NCBI RefSeq assembly: GCF_000143415.4
Contig: NW_003314291.1
Location: 1,495,838 to 1,559,837 of the forward strand
Direction: 5' to 3'
Length of the DNA stretch: 64,000 nt
Source: Selaginella moellendorffii
Lineage: Eukaryota; Streptophyta; Lycopodiopsida; Selaginellales; Selaginellaceae
In this document: piece by piece, positions 55,343 through 64,000 of the stretch
How the letters are laid out: every line of letters begins with the position of its first letter
Numbering within the stretch: position 1 is the first letter of the stretch
Notes under the pieces: model-generated
What the model saw: the letters and a program-made list of their open reading frames with translations, nothing else
Database searches by the model: none
What the model was told of the DNA's origin: nothing
Translations under genes and position numbers: made by a program

Positions 55343-56110
55343 TTGGGAATTAAACTTATGATATTTATCCACAAGATCCAGAGGGAAGCTTACCTGGGAA
55401 GCCTGACCCATGCCTCGGTCTTCACAATATCACCGTCATGGTGTTTCAAGCGCAAGCCACTCTCTCAAACAAAAGCTTGGCGCCCAGACAGCACAAATAC
55501 CGCTACTGCGACATTCCAGGATACCACATCTTTGTCTGTCAAATTTTCAGTATGCTGACATCAAAGAGTTCTACGAGATTCTATATCACTGCATATGCCG
55601 AACGAGGGCATGTATGCGAAGCAAAGTGCTTGTTTGACACTGTAGAAGTTCTAAAGGAACTGCATGATCAGAGCGTACAGGCAAAATGGACACTTGGACG
55701 ATGCTTGGGCATTGTTTCGATGCTGTTTATAGCCAAACATCATGAGTAGGAACATTCTTATTGTATCGTTTGCCCAGAACCTACTGTGTCCATTCAGCTC
55801 TTTAAAGTCTTGAATCTCAAGAGTTTCATGGCCTTTTGATGGCTTGCTGCCACCTTGGGCTGGTAATCCCTGCTAGAGACACTTTGGCTCCAATGGTTTC
55901 TGACTATGATCTAAGTCCCAAGTGAGATCACTATGCTGCTTGATGGGTGTTTTTGTGGGCTCTTGGATGATGCCGAGCAGATCATAAGTATAATGCTATT
56001 TGTTTCCAACTGGGGATGCTTCGTGAGTGCCTGTAAGATCCACACTGTTGAAGTTGAAAGGAGTGTTAGTGTTGCTCACAATTCCATCGTGCTAAATATT
56101 ATTCTGTTTT
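55343..56110 (+). pseudogene. Pentatricopeptide-repeat (PPR) protein pseudogene, C-terminal fragment
   Basis: Frames shift repeatedly. The segment near 55570-55660 (AERGHVCEAKCLFD) looks like a PPR helix pair. Near 55890-56050, across stops, the sequence matches the end of plant PPR proteins: a DHYA segment, then GLLDDAEQIISIM (usual GLLDEAEELIKSM), then WGCFVSACKIH (usual WGSLLSACRIH), the E-motif entry. PPR proteins bind organelle RNA. Frameshifts and stops make this copy non-functional, and only about 250 codons of a normally 600-800-residue protein remain. Confidence 0.55.
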
Positions 56111-58400
56111 TATTATTTTTTATAATAGAGATTCCTAGTTCATCTAACTCTTCTCACCTTATAGATATATCATGAGAACCATAAATGATGACATCCTCAA
56201 GCTACAAAATCTGGAAAGTTTTCTGAAGGCACAAAGTTTTCCTACCTTCACATCAATATCTCTTGGGGTGTTAAAGCACTAACAAATGTTATTCATATCT
56301 TTCTTGAATTTATCTTTCCTCACCATGTGGATATTGAAATCTGTGCCACCAACTTAATTCACTACATTTAAAAGTAACAATGTGATTTCTAAAGTCAATA
56401 ATTGCCCAATCTTTTCTAAGAAATATAGTCTCAGAAGAGTTTTTCATAGCACCAAATGTTCTCCTCTCTAAAAACTTTCCAAATTTCCAATTTATAAGGT
56501 AAATCTTCAATTACATACCCTTCTTTCAGCTGATCATTTGCATTTAGCCTCATTGCACTTGTGATTGTGAACTGTAGAGAGCTTAAATTTTTTTACTAGA
56601 TCAAGTGATATGCCTGATGTTTGACAACTATTATCTATTTCAATTGTGATTTTGTAGTCATTAATTCCCCTAGGGTAACATACATCATAAAGTATTATAT
56701 ATATGCTGATTGATTTTTCCTAACCAAGATAAATTAGTGAGATAGTATACAATATTATCCATGTCAAAAATTATTTTACTTTAATTTCGGTTGCAATCCA
56801 ATTCTAGGTAGTGTTAGTGTATCCAAGGTGAACTTAATACTATATCATGACTTGAAATGAGTAACAACTTAGTCAGAATCTCTTTAAGTTCACAACTCTG
56901 TATTGTGAATTTAAAATCCTTAATGTTCCCATGTCTATATTTAGTTAGTAAAATCCCTTTTTTTTGTTGTTTACCAAATTCCTTGGAAAGTCCTGTTAAA
57001 ATTTTTTTAGATTTGCATAGTGTTAACTTTCCCTTGTATTCTTTGACATAAATATTCTCAAGGAGCTAAAAAAGGATCAATATAAAAGGGTTTATCAACT
57101 TAAATTACAAGAAGAGTTACTAGCTTTTTGGATACCTGATTTAAAAGAACGATTGAAGATTGACAGAAATATTCTCAAGGAGCTTAAGAAAGGATCAATA
57201 TAAAAGGGTTATCAACTTTATAAATTGCAGGAAGAGTTACTAGCTTTTTGGAAGATGGTTCTCAAGGAATCTATGGGTGGTGCCAGGCTTTAGAATTTAC
57301 TCTTCCTTTACCAGATTCGGTCTTTTGTATGGCTGCATGAATTTGCGGAAGATGTCATCAAGGGAGCAGCCAAGCTCTAGCCATGCTTTCGTTGCATCGT
57401 TGCTTGCTAGAATGACAAGCATCTTGTCTGTAGCAAAAGGAGACTTGGCAAACACAATTAAAATGGGATTAAATCGAAACTTTGTACTATGAAGCCATTC
57501 CAGTCGCTTGGACACTCGCGTGGTCAAAATGGTGAAAGTGAAGAGCGTGTCTCCTGATAGAGCACATAAGCACACCCATGAGTTTGACAAAAATTTCATT
57601 ACCTTCAGCATCTTGCCAAGAGTCGTATAGGTAGGCAAATACAAGAGGGCGCTTGTCCTGTAACTGGATATACACACTTGGATGATGCTGAGGAGATCAT
57701 AAGTATAGTGCTATTTGTTTCCAACTGGGGATGCTTCATGAGTGCCTGTATGATCCGCTCTGTTGAAGTTGAAAGGAGTGTTAGTGTTCTATCGTGATAA
57801 ATATTATTCTGTTTTTATTATTTATTTATAATGGAGATTCCTATATACCATGTGGATATTGAAATCTGTGCCACCAACTTAATTCACTACATTTAAAAGT
57901 AACAATGTGATTCCTCAAGTTAATAATTGCCACATTCTTATGAAGCCAATCTTCCCTAAGAACTAAAAACTTTCCAAAACTCATATAAATTTTCAATTCC
58001 ATACCTTCTTTCAGCTGATCATTTGCATTTGGCCTCATTACACTGAGTTGTAGGGAGGTTAAGTTTGCTTACTAGATCAAGTGATATGCCTAACATTTGA
58101 CAACCATTATCTATGATTTTGTAGTCATCAATTCTCCTATCATAAAGGGTATTACATAGATGCTGATTGATCCTTCCTAACCTTCTTGACCAAGATAAAT
58201 TAGTGAGAAAGTATACAATATTATTCATGTCAAAGATTATTTTACTTTTACTTCCATTGCAATCCAATCTAGGCAGTGTTGCTGCATCCAGGGTGAATTT
58301 AATACTATATCATGACTTGAAATGAGGGACCAACTTAATCAGAGTCTCTTTAAATTCATAATCCTGTATTGTGAATAATTCACAATAATTCACAATCCCA
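55963..58400. repeat. Diverged direct duplication of the PPR 3' region
   Basis: Copy 1 (55963-56135 and 56319-56960) matches copy 2 (about 57685-57846 and 57847-58380). Shared stretches include GAGATCATAAGTATA, CTATTTGTTTCCAACTGG and TACATTTAAAAGTAACAATG. Copy 2 lacks about 180 bp. Between the copies, a short block (CAAGGAGCT.A.AAAGGATCAA) occurs twice in direct orientation (57058, 57177) and once inverted (about 58440-58470). Confidence 0.75.
57297..57677 (-). pseudogene. Unrecognised coding fragment between the duplicated PPR pieces
   Basis: Two overlapping minus-strand frames. One contains LQDKRPLVFAYLYDSWQDAE; the other contains MLVILASNDATKAWLELG and DDIFRKFMQPYKRPNL. Composition and lack of low complexity suggest a former exon or reverse-transcribed fragment. 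I cannot assign a family. Confidence 0.25.
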
Positions 58401-58660
58401 AAAAAAACTTCAATCGTTCTTAAGTAGGCTGATAAACTTTTTTATATTGATCCTTTTTAACCTCCTTGAGAATATTCTGTCAAAGAATGCATGAAGAACA
58501 AGGGAAAGTTAACACTAGGGCCTCAACACAAGTTGATAATTTTTAACAAAACTTTTAAAAGCCTTAAAAATAAAATTCTAATTATTTCTAAAACATTAGA
58601 AACATTTATAAACTCAAATCTATCTTAAATCAAATAAATCTCTTTTGTTTGTTTGATTAA

Positions 58661-58772
58661 TGAAACGAACAAGAGAGCGAACCCTAGGCCAACCTCCCAA
58701 CCCTTAAGGCGTTACGGCCTTAAATCCCACAGGCCATGGAATATTCTCGGAATATTCCCGTGGTTCGTGTCA
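58661..58772 (-). repeat. Gypsy C 3' LTR (112 bp)
   Basis: On the minus strand TGACACGAACCACGG to TTCGTTTCA. It is very short for a plant gypsy LTR (usually 300 bp to several kb). Confidence 0.9.
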
Positions 58773-58787
58773 TTCTCCCCTCCCTCA
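58773..58787 (-). other. Gypsy C polypurine tract
   Basis: The minus strand reads GAGGGAGGGGAGAA immediately before the 3' LTR. Confidence 0.7.
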
Positions 58788-59020
58788 TGACCCAGCCACA
58801 TACGGTAGCCTCGAGAAGCTAAACGAGCCTCAAATGAAGGGAGTCCAAGGCAATACGGCCATGGAGAAAAGATGTGCAAACGGCAACACCAACGTCGCAA
58901 CAAACGGTCACGAAAGAAAGAAAGCAATACAGCTTTCTCACATGACAATACGGTCATGGAAAACAAGAGAATGAGAATAGAACAAACGGCTCAAATCATA
59001 TAGCAATCCTGCTATAAAAC

Positions 59021-62000
59021 TCAATTCTCCCCTTCCTCAGGAATGTCATCCAAGTCATAACCAAAACTCAGAAACACTCTTTTCACGTCATCCTCAGTTT
59101 CCCATGTAGCTTCGTCCATGGAATAACCATTCCACTGAACTAACAACTCCCTAGTTGTTTTCCGGCGTGTTTTCACCAATCTTTGAGCAAGAATATTGGC
59201 CGGACCAGCCTTCTCTGCATCAATCTCTGGAACCTGGATGATGGACTGATCCACAATATCACCAGAGTGCAAACACACTTTAAGCTTGCTCACATGGAAC
59301 GTTGGATGAATCTTTGAACTAACTGGCAAGTCCAAAGTGTATGCAAGATCCCCTACACGCTGTAAAATTGTCCAAGGTCCACAATACCGTGGAGACAACT
59401 TAGCACTGCCACCTCCTTTTAGAGACCGTTGTGCATCCGACAGCTTAAGGAAAACCTTGTCACCAACTTTGTACTCTTGATGACGACGATGCTCATCAGC
59501 CAATCTTTTGTCTCGTTCTTGAGCTTGCCTCATGTTCAATTTTGCCAACTCAAGCTTGTCTTGCATATCCTCCAGGAAATCACAAGCATGAGGAACCCGA
59601 ACCAAAACCAAATTCAAACTCACAGGAGACCTAGGCTCATAGCCATACATCGCCATAAAAGGAGACATGCCAATAGCCGATTGATGAGCGCTATTGTGAG
59701 CAAACTGAAGCAAAGGCAAGTATTTTTCCCATACTCCCTGTCGAGTCAAGTTTCCCACAAAAGACCGTAGCATATCTTCTAATAGTTGATTCATGCGCTC
59801 TGTCTGCCCATTAGATTGTGGATGCTCACCACTACGCATGCTCAGTTTAGTCTCTAGTTTTTCAAAGACCGTTTGCCAAAACTTGGACGTGAACTTAGGA
59901 TCCCGATCACTCACAATGTCACCTGGCAAACCATAGAGACTGAATAACCGGTCTACAAACAACTGAGCAAGTTCAGAAGCTTTTATCGTTGTCTTCACAG
60001 GGAAAAAGTGAGCCATCTTCGTCAAACGATCCACAACAACCCAAATAGCATCATTTCCTCGAAAGGTTTTGGGCAAACCAGTGATAAAGTCCATCGAGAT
60101 GCTATCCCACTTATTCTTGGGTACACGTAAAGGATGATAGAGGCCAGCGAGCTTCTGATGATCAACCTTGACCGCCTGGCAGGTCAAACAACCACGTACA
60201 TACTTCTCAACATCTGACTTCATCCCAGGCCAAAAGAAATGCCTCTTCACCAACATATACGTTCTCAATACCCCCGGATGCCCAGCACTTGGCACATCAT
60301 GACACTCAACCAAAATCCGTTTGATGAGTTTATCAACACGAGGAACCACAACACGTCCCTTCTTCACTAGGATTCCATCTCGTATTTCGAATGACGAAAA
60401 CTTGTCACTCTTTAAATCTGTAGAGGCGTCCCTCAACAAAACCTTCGCGCGAATATCAGTGATGAAGGAGTCAAAGTCAACAAACTCCTTAAGCTCATCC
60501 AAGAGATCGCTGGATAGCTTCACAAACGAGATAGAATTTACCATCCTGGATAATGCATCAGCCACCTTATTATCACCTCCATGCTTGTACCGGATCTTAA
60601 TAGACATTTCCTGCAGGAACTCTTGCCAACGAGCAAGACGGCCTCGAAGATCCTTTTGTCGACTGAAATATTGGAGTGATTGATGGTCTGAATCCACATG
60701 GAAGTCCGATCCATATAGATAATGTCGCCATTCCTTCACAGCAGCAATCACAGCATATAACTCTTTATCTCGAGTAGGCCAATTCCGCTGTGTGGCATCA
60801 AACTTATGGCTCATGTACGCAAGAGGATGCCCAACTTGAAGCAAAACGGCTCCAATAGCAATGTCACTTGCATCTGTCTCAACCACAAGAGGCTTTTCAG
60901 GATCGAAAATCTTCAACACCGGAGCAGAGATACAACACTGCTTCAAACGTAGAAATGCCACTTCACACTTCTCATCCCAACCATAAATAGTAGCATGTTT
61001 TGACATATTCTGGAGAAGATCAGTTAAAGGGGCTGCTATCCCTGAAAAGTCCTTCACAAATCGTCGAAAAACTCTAGCCATACCAAGGAAACTACGGAGA
61101 TCATGCACTGTTGAAGGTATAGGCCAATCAACCACGGCCTGAATCTTTGCAGGATCAGCTCTCACTCCATGTACCGAAATCAAATGCCCGAGATATCCAA
61201 TCTCCTCTAAAAAAAACTCGCACTTGGATAACTTCGAGTAGAGCTTGTTGTCCCTCAAAAGTTGTAAAACACTTCGCACATGCATCTCATGTTCCTCCAT
61301 GGAAGAGCTGAATACCAGGATATCATCAAAATAATCAATTGCAAACTTTCCCAAGTAAGGTTGTAGAACTTGATTCATCAATCTCTGAAAAGTTGCAGGA
61401 GCATTTGTCAAACCAAATGGCATCACTAAAAACTCGTAGTGACCTGTCCTTGTCCGAAATGCAGTTTTCGGAACATCCTCGGGCTTGACACAAATCTGAT
61501 GATATCCTTGCCTCAAATCAATCTTTGAAAAATATCGAGCACCACGAAGACGATCGAGCAAATCATCAATACGAGGGATCGGGAACATATTCTTCACTGT
61601 CCTATCATTCAATCCCTTGTAATTCACACAGAGACGCCATGTACCATCTTTCTTTTTGACCATCACCACCGGAGCAGCCCAAGGAGACTTGCTGATCCGT
61701 AACCACCCTTTCCGAAGGTATTCAGCAAGCTGCCTATTAATCTCCTCATCTTCAGCGGGACTAGTATGAGTCGGTTGTCGCTGAAAAGGAGTAGCTCCAG
61801 GAACCAAGTCAATCTCATGCTGAATTCCACGTTCTTGAGGCAAACCATCAGGTAACTCATCCGGAAATACGTCACGGAACTCCTCGTGAATGGAATCCAC
61901 CTGTGCCTCATGCCCACGAACGTACTCCAAATCAGACATGATCATATTAGAAAGAAACTGGTACACCACAAAAGAATTAGCTATCTCATGCATGCATGTC

Positions 62001-63654
62001 ACCAACTCCAAAGCGTTAATCAATGGAGTATCACTATTGTCTGTCCCGACAATCTCTTTGATAGTGCCACCAACTTCGATATGCAGAACATTACGCTCCC
62101 AATCGATTCTTGGCTTNNNNNNNNNNNNNNNNNNNNNNNNNNNNNNNNNNNNNNNNNNNNNNNNNNNNNNNNNNNNNNNNNNNNNNNNNNNNNNNNNNNN
62201 NNNNNNNNNNNNNNNNTGTCATAAAACCATTCCTTCCCAAGAATAACGTCTGTGCGACCAAGATCCATAACCTGAAACGAAGGATGGTCGAGAATCCCTT
62301 GAATCGTCAAAGGAACACTCGGAGCCCATTCACCGTAAACACGAGTGCTATGTCCATCTGCCATAACCACCTCGTAGATTACTGAACTCTTTTCCACAGG
62401 CAAACCAAGTTTCTTCACCACCTTGGAGCTCAAAAAATTGTGTGTAGCACCTGGATCGAAAAGAATACTAACAGCATGTCCTTGAATGTCCCCCTTGGCC
62501 TTCACAAGTTGATTGCGCATAGAACCATTAATCTCTACAGAGTTGATACAAACTCGAGACTTAGATTCTTGAATTTTTGCCACAGGGTGTGGAAGAGCCA
62601 CCACAGCAGATGCCTGAGCTGTATCCACGATGGATTCCACCACATTCACCTTAGCATTCTTTGATCCCTTCACAAGAGGACAATCTTTGCCATGATGTCC
62701 AGCCTTATGACAACGAAAACAATTGCCCTCCACCTTGTCCTTCTCTCGTTGGTCTAACCGATGTCTTTTTGCCTCATTGCCATCTCCACTCTTCGAGCTA
62801 CGACGAAGCAACGGCCGTTTCTTCCCTGAAAATGAAGTATTGGTGGGTTGGTCATCACGTTGACCACCCCGGAGACCATCCTTTTGACCAAAGTTGACCG
62901 AGTTGACCGACGGTTTGGGCGAAAAGATTTGAGCCTTAGTGATAGCATCAGTCAATGTTGCTGGAAAATCCTTCTTGACCTTCTGCTGCACATCCATCGA
63001 GCTCAATCCTTTGATAAAACATTGCACCTTTAGTAGCTCATTATAGGTGCCCGTGAGACTAAGGCAAAGATCACGGAACTTGCGGGCATACGCATCCAAA
63101 GACAAAGTCCCCTGCCGGATCTTTAACAACTGATTCACGAGATCAACCTCTTCAAACTTCTTGACAAATGAAGCACGGAAAACCTTTGTCAAATTAGTCC
63201 AAGAAGTCGACGTTGGATTAGCTTTGATGTAGTTCTTCCACCACGAAGAAGCATGGCCCGAAAGCTTCGTCACAAAAAAATCTATCTTTACCTTATCCTC
63301 ACAAGGATTGTGAGACCAACAACTTTCCCACAATTCCAACCAAGAATCAACCTCTTGACTATCACAAACATCCGGTGATGATTTCCATTCCACGATACCA
63401 TAATCCTTGGCATGCTTGACATACCAATGGTAATCACGGACATGAGATTGATTCAACCCTTGAGGGTTCATGCGAAGCAAGAAATCCTTAATGAGATTGA
63501 CAGAATCCTTAACCTCCTTTATGTCGCTCTGAACCGCAGAAATCTGGCGTCCTTGCCGCACAACGACATCATCAAGAGTCTCTTCCGCATCATCATGGCT
63601 ATCCTCACTAACGCCATACTCCTCATCAAGATCAATATCTTGCTCACCCGCCAT
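59021..63654 (-). CDS. Gypsy C gag-pol polyprotein (broken only by an assembly gap)
   Basis: ATG at 63654 ([14 protein letters not shown]), just inside the primer binding site; an upstream frame extension to 63696 lies in the LTR. Gag: [12 protein letters not shown] and [13 protein letters not shown] (capsid), then a CCHC knuckle [15 protein letters not shown]. Protease: [13 protein letters not shown] (Pro where Ser/Thr is usual) and [11 protein letters not shown]. After the 100-N gap, reverse transcriptase has [16 protein letters not shown] and [10 protein letters not shown]. RNase H has [15 protein letters not shown]. Integrase has [20 protein letters not shown] with [26 protein letters not shown] and [18 protein letters not shown]. 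The chromodomain has [20 protein letters not shown]. The pol frame stays open upstream as far as the gap, so gag and pol are probably one frame and the apparent frame change at 62020-62023 is an artefact. Confidence 0.9.
62117..62216. other. Assembly gap (100 N) inside the gypsy C protease-RT linker
   Basis: Exactly 100 N. The gag frame and the pol frame are offset by one base across it, so the true missing length is not 100 modulo 3. Confidence 0.95.
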
Positions 63655-63670
63655 CCCCAAAAGAACGTGC

Positions 63671-63684
63671 TGCTCCGATACCAA
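63671..63684 (-). other. Gypsy C primer binding site
   Basis: The minus strand reads TTGGTATCGGAGCAG directly after the LTR end TTTCA. Confidence 0.85.
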
Positions 63685-63796
63685 TGAAACGAACAAGAGA
63701 GCGAACCCTAGGCCAACCTCCCAACCCTTAACGCGTTACGGCCTTAAATCCCACAGGCCATAGAATATTCTCGGAATATTCCCGTGGTTCGTGTCA
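63685..63796 (-). repeat. Gypsy C 5' LTR (112 bp)
   Basis: Two substitutions relative to 58661-58772. It contains a near-palindrome, GAATATTCTCGGAATATTC. Confidence 0.9.
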
Positions 63797-63801
63797 ATTA
63801 A

Positions 63802-64000
63802 AACCAGAAGGACAAAACGTGTCTGCTAGGCTTCAAGCCACATAGTAAAATTCTCATTTTTTATGGTTCCTATTGCCAATCACAAAAACAGTGAAAGTCA
63901 AGACATAGAGGAAATAACAATGTCCAATTCAGCCATAAGTGCTGGTATCTCAAACGATCCATCAAAACTTTCTTTTTGAAAAGTTTCTTCTTTGTCCATG
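63802..64000. other. Flanking sequence, nothing recognised
   Basis: About 200 bp beyond gypsy C. It continues the sequence interrupted at 58660 and has no ORF or motif that I can support. Confidence 0.5.

Larger units (their letters stand above)
58661..63796 (-). mobile_element. Gypsy C: young, apparently intact chromovirus with 112-bp LTRs
   Basis: 5.1 kb (plus unknown gap). The LTRs 58661-58772 and 63685-63796 differ at 2 of 112 positions. Flanked by ATTAA (58656-58660 and 63797-63801). The minus-strand order is LTR, primer binding site, gag-protease-reverse transcriptase-RNase H-integrase-chromodomain in one frame, polypurine tract, LTR. No stop was found outside the assembly gap. Confidence 0.92.

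Noticed and set aside
62020-62023. Gag/pol frame change with overlapping stop and start in gypsy C
   Set aside because: The pol frame is open upstream to the N gap and its first 'start' there is a TTG, so the offset is explained by the arbitrary gap length.

Overview
The window looks like a transposon-dense stretch of a land-plant nuclear genome. Evidence for this: Ty3/gypsy polyproteins with C-terminal chromodomains, initiator-Met-type primer binding sites (TGGTATCAGAG and TGGTATCGGAGC), a TRIM element, a decayed pentatricopeptide-repeat (PPR) gene with its E-type end, and short runs of the plant telomere unit TTTAGGG. I cannot name the species. No intact single-copy host gene was found, and almost every base can be assigned to a mobile element. 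Two runs of exactly 100 N (1688-1787 and 62117-62216) are assembly gaps.

Nesting, outside to inside. The oldest layer is a minus-strand gypsy element ('gypsy A'), with pieces at 6739-7025, 43188-43807, 44507-45724 and probably 53155-53990. It was hit by: (i) a tandem or chimeric minus-strand LTR element, 1-6738, which contains decayed gag-pol; (ii) a 36-kb composite, 7026-43187, bounded by about 1.13-kb LTRs and a 5-bp target duplication (GTCAA/ATCAA) across which the reverse transcriptase-RNase H frame of gypsy A rejoins; (iii) a 699-bp TRIM, 43808-44506 (duplication CCCAA); (iv) a complete but inactivated plus-strand chromovirus-type element ('gypsy B'), 45725-53154 (duplication GCTAA).

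The 36-kb composite is a coding-poor LTR element. Its 3' LTR carries a 14.9-kb insertion, 8081-22971 (duplication CCATC), made of five LTR segments and two non-coding internal regions. The LTRs hold 12-bp tandem arrays. These sequences share LTR architecture and polypurine tract with gypsy B, which suggests a non-autonomous/autonomous pair. Its 5' LTR holds a reversed solo LTR, 42226-43168. Its internal region holds the most unusual object in the window.

That object is a 13.6-kb DNA transposon, 25574-39169, with 24-bp inverted termini. The minus strand encodes a DDE-type transposase with GHTHEDID and TDNAGSENKN motifs. The plus strand encodes a long multi-exon protein with a ParB-like domain, a possible Rossmann or methyltransferase-like end, an acidic/proline-rich linker and an FCP1/HAD phosphatase-like domain. 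Most of its inferred introns are only 38-57 nt. A palindromic 22-bp motif, ATGGCRTG-N6-CAYGCCAT, occurs in more than two dozen copies, essentially only inside this element: between genes, inside introns and even inside coding sequence. A 468-bp palindrome sits between the divergent genes and duplicates the transposase first exon.

The right end (53.8-64 kb) has AT-rich sequence, a PPR pseudogene, a diverged local duplication, and a young, apparently intact chromovirus ('gypsy C', 58661-63796) with 112-bp LTRs and duplication ATTAA. Its polyprotein is broken only by the assembly gap.
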